Below, piece after piece: positions 5,799 to 6,856 of a stretch of DNA of 6,856 nt (position 1 is its first letter; each line of letters begins with the position of its first letter). The stretch comes from Acidobacteriota bacterium (lineage in GTDB: Bacteria > Acidobacteriota > JAAYUB01 > JAMOQF01). The notes under the pieces are model-generated. The model searched no databases. It was given only the letters and a program-made list of their open reading frames with translations, and had not been told where the DNA came from. A program made the translations under genes and the position numbers. The stretch spans positions 1 through 6,856 of the forward strand of contig JALULU010000307.1 in assembly GCA_027040585.1 (NCBI GenBank). The letters run 5' to 3'.

Positions 5799-6441
5799 GA
5801 AAGGTAAAAATTTAATTTTTCTTGCTGTATTGCTTCTTGCAATTTTACTACTGCTATTGCTAATTTTTAGAGAAAAGGAAGAATATAAAAAAATATCAAG
5901 AGAAGAAGAAAATGTTTCCATGTTAAAGGAAGAAATGAAGATAAAAAAAAATAAAAAGATTAAAAAAAGTTTAGTTAAACTCTATTTTAGAAATACCTTT
6001 TCAGAGGCAGCACCATTTAAAGTAATTACTCCAGAAATCAGGGAAGTGGAATCTTCAGAAGATTATAGAGATTTTTCTCAGGTTCTTTTTAATGAACTAA
6101 AAAAAGGTCCTAAGGATAAAAAACTAATTGAAATTATTCCGGAAAAGGCTACTTTAAACCAGGTATATAAGGTGAATTCAACGTTATATCTTGATTTTTC
6201 TTCTGATATAATCCCTAAAAATGGTGGAGGAATTCAGGATGAAATAGCTATTGTTTATTCCATTGTTAACACATTTTCTGAAAACTTTTTAGATGTAAAA
6301 AGTGTAAAAATTTTAATAGATGGAAAAGAAAGAAACACATTTTTAGGACATCTGGACATTTCTGATAGCTTAAAGGCTTCCAATGAATATGTGTCAGGCG
6401 AAATAACAAAGGGTGTTATAGAGGAGGATAATCTGAAGTGA
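5791..6441 (+). CDS. Membrane-anchored GerMN-domain protein
   Basis: A 216-residue protein with one N-terminal membrane segment (about 8-26, very Leu-rich), no lipobox Cys, a charged Lys/Glu linker (27-60), and an extracytoplasmic GerMN domain from about 61 to 205. The domain is recognised by its order of motifs: VKLYFRN at the start, a FNELKKGPKDKKLIEIIP segment (the usual 'LlxGP...iP'), LYLDFSSDI, the helix with IVYSIVNTFSE, VKSVKILIDGKE, and GHLDISDSL near the end. GerM of Bacillus subtilis carries two such domains and acts in sporulation; single-domain forms occur widely in bacteria that do not sporulate, and their role is unclear. ATG 5791 is preferred, overlapping the amidase stop by 8 nt (translational coupling). 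GTG 5776 would add five residues but has no SD. The 3' end overlaps murI by 4 nt. A part in cell-wall assembly or turnover is inferred from neighbours. Confidence 0.85.
   Translation: MNRKGKNLIFLAVLLLAILLLLLLIFREKEEYKKISREEENVSMLKEEMKIKKNKKIKKSLVKLYFRNTFSEAAPFKVITPEIREVESSEDYRDFSQVLFNELKKGPKDKKLIEIIPEKATLNQVYKVNSTLYLDFSSDIIPKNGGGIQDEIAIVYSIVNTFSENFLDVKSVKILIDGKERNTFLGHLDISDSLKASNEYVSGEITKGVIEEDNLK
6421..6427 (+). promoter_or_regulatory. Strong Shine-Dalgarno for murI
   Basis: GAGGAGG lies inside the end of the GerMN gene and 10 nt before GTG 6438. It is the strongest SD-like tract seen at any start in the window and fixes the GTG as the murI start. Confidence 0.75.
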
Positions 6442-6856
6442 AAAATAATTTACCGATAGGAATTTTTGACTCAGGAGTTGGAGGTTTAACTGTTTATAAG
6501 GTTTTAAAGGACACCTTTTCCAATGAGCAATTTATTTATTTAGGCGATACTGCAAGAGTTCCCTATGGCGTTAAATCTCCTGAAACAATTATTCAATATT
6601 CCATACAGAATGCAAATTTTCTCATAAATAAGGGAATAAAGTTACTTATTGTAGCCTGTAATACTTCTTCTGCATATTCTATACCATATTTAGTGGATAA
6701 GCTATCTGTACCAGTTATTGGTGTTATAAAATCTGGAGCAAAAAAAGCTTGTAATTCCACAAAAAATAAAAAAATAGGTGTTATAGGCACTCCATCTACA
6801 ATTGAAAGTGGTGCATATCAAAGGGAAATTAAAGAGATTTTGCCAGGTGCCGAAAT
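6438..6856 (+). CDS. murI: Glutamate racemase, 3' end outside window
   Basis: The frame is open from GTG 6438 to the end of the window (139 codons and two bases), about half of a normal racemase of some 260 residues. MurI interconverts L- and D-glutamate in the cytoplasm without a cofactor and supplies D-Glu for the peptidoglycan precursor UDP-MurNAc-L-Ala-D-Glu. Motifs visible: GIFDSGVGGLTV (8-19) with the conserved Asp11, LGDTARVPYG, and VACNTSSA (72-79) with the first catalytic Cys74, followed by PVIGVI and GVIGTPSTI. The second catalytic Cys (in the GCTHYP-like motif) would lie beyond the window. GTG overlaps the TGA of the GerMN gene (GTGA, 6438-6441) and has a strong SD, GAGGAGG, so translation is probably coupled but also efficient on its own. 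Confidence 0.97.
   Translation, partial: MKNNLPIGIFDSGVGGLTVYKVLKDTFSNEQFIYLGDTARVPYGVKSPETIIQYSIQNANFLINKGIKLLIVACNTSSAYSIPYLVDKLSVPVIGVIKSGAKKACNSTKNKKIGVIGTPSTIESGAYQREIKEILPGAE

Noticed and set aside
1..6856. CRISPR array, tRNA, rRNA, insertion sequence, phage or defence genes
   Set aside because: Looked for regularly spaced repeats, cloverleaf-like segments, terminal inverted repeats and transposase or nuclease-defence motifs on both strands; none seen. Nearly all of the sequence is accounted for by the eight genes.

Overview
The window is AT-rich bacterial DNA (roughly 30% GC by eye), tightly packed, with every supported gene on the + strand. No RNA gene, mobile element, CRISPR array or broken gene is visible. 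The proteins are rich in Lys, Ile and Glu, and codon use looks even from end to end, so there is no sign of recent transfer. The lineage cannot be fixed from the sequence. A tandem-domain ThyX-like protein plus a secreted C1B-like peptidase would suit an anaerobic, possibly thermophilic, low-GC bacterium outside the model groups, but this is only an impression.

Layout: (1) 1-944, the 3' part of a long ThyX-family gene carrying the end of one ThyX-like domain and a complete second one. (2) 1017-2447, a two-gene unit: a bifunctional-nuclease-family (DUF151) protein, then a cation diffusion facilitator (zinc-type) exporter. A good sigma70-type promoter (982-1010) sits so close to the nuclease ATG that the message could be leaderless. 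(3) 2528-6856, a second unit behind a near-consensus promoter (2459-2487): tyrS, a secreted papain-like (C1) peptidase, an exported N-acetylmuramoyl-L-alanine amidase, a membrane-anchored GerMN-domain protein, and the 5' part of murI (glutamate racemase). Gaps in this unit are 10 and 12 nt, followed by overlaps of 8 and 4 nt, so it reads as one operon that continues past the window.

How they fit: the second unit joins a housekeeping synthetase to envelope genes. MurI makes the D-glutamate needed for peptidoglycan, the amidase cuts peptidoglycan stem peptides from the glycan, and the GerMN protein and the peptidase act at or outside the membrane. GerMN next to a glutamate racemase recalls the racE-ysmB-gerM-rph order of Bacillus subtilis.

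I see no convincing new defence or mobile system. The points most worth a second look are the altered signature motif in the second ThyX domain, the Asp in place of the papain Asn in the secreted peptidase, a perfect 11-bp hairpin beside a 12-bp tandem duplication at the start of the amidase gene, and the promoter-start geometry of the nuclease gene.
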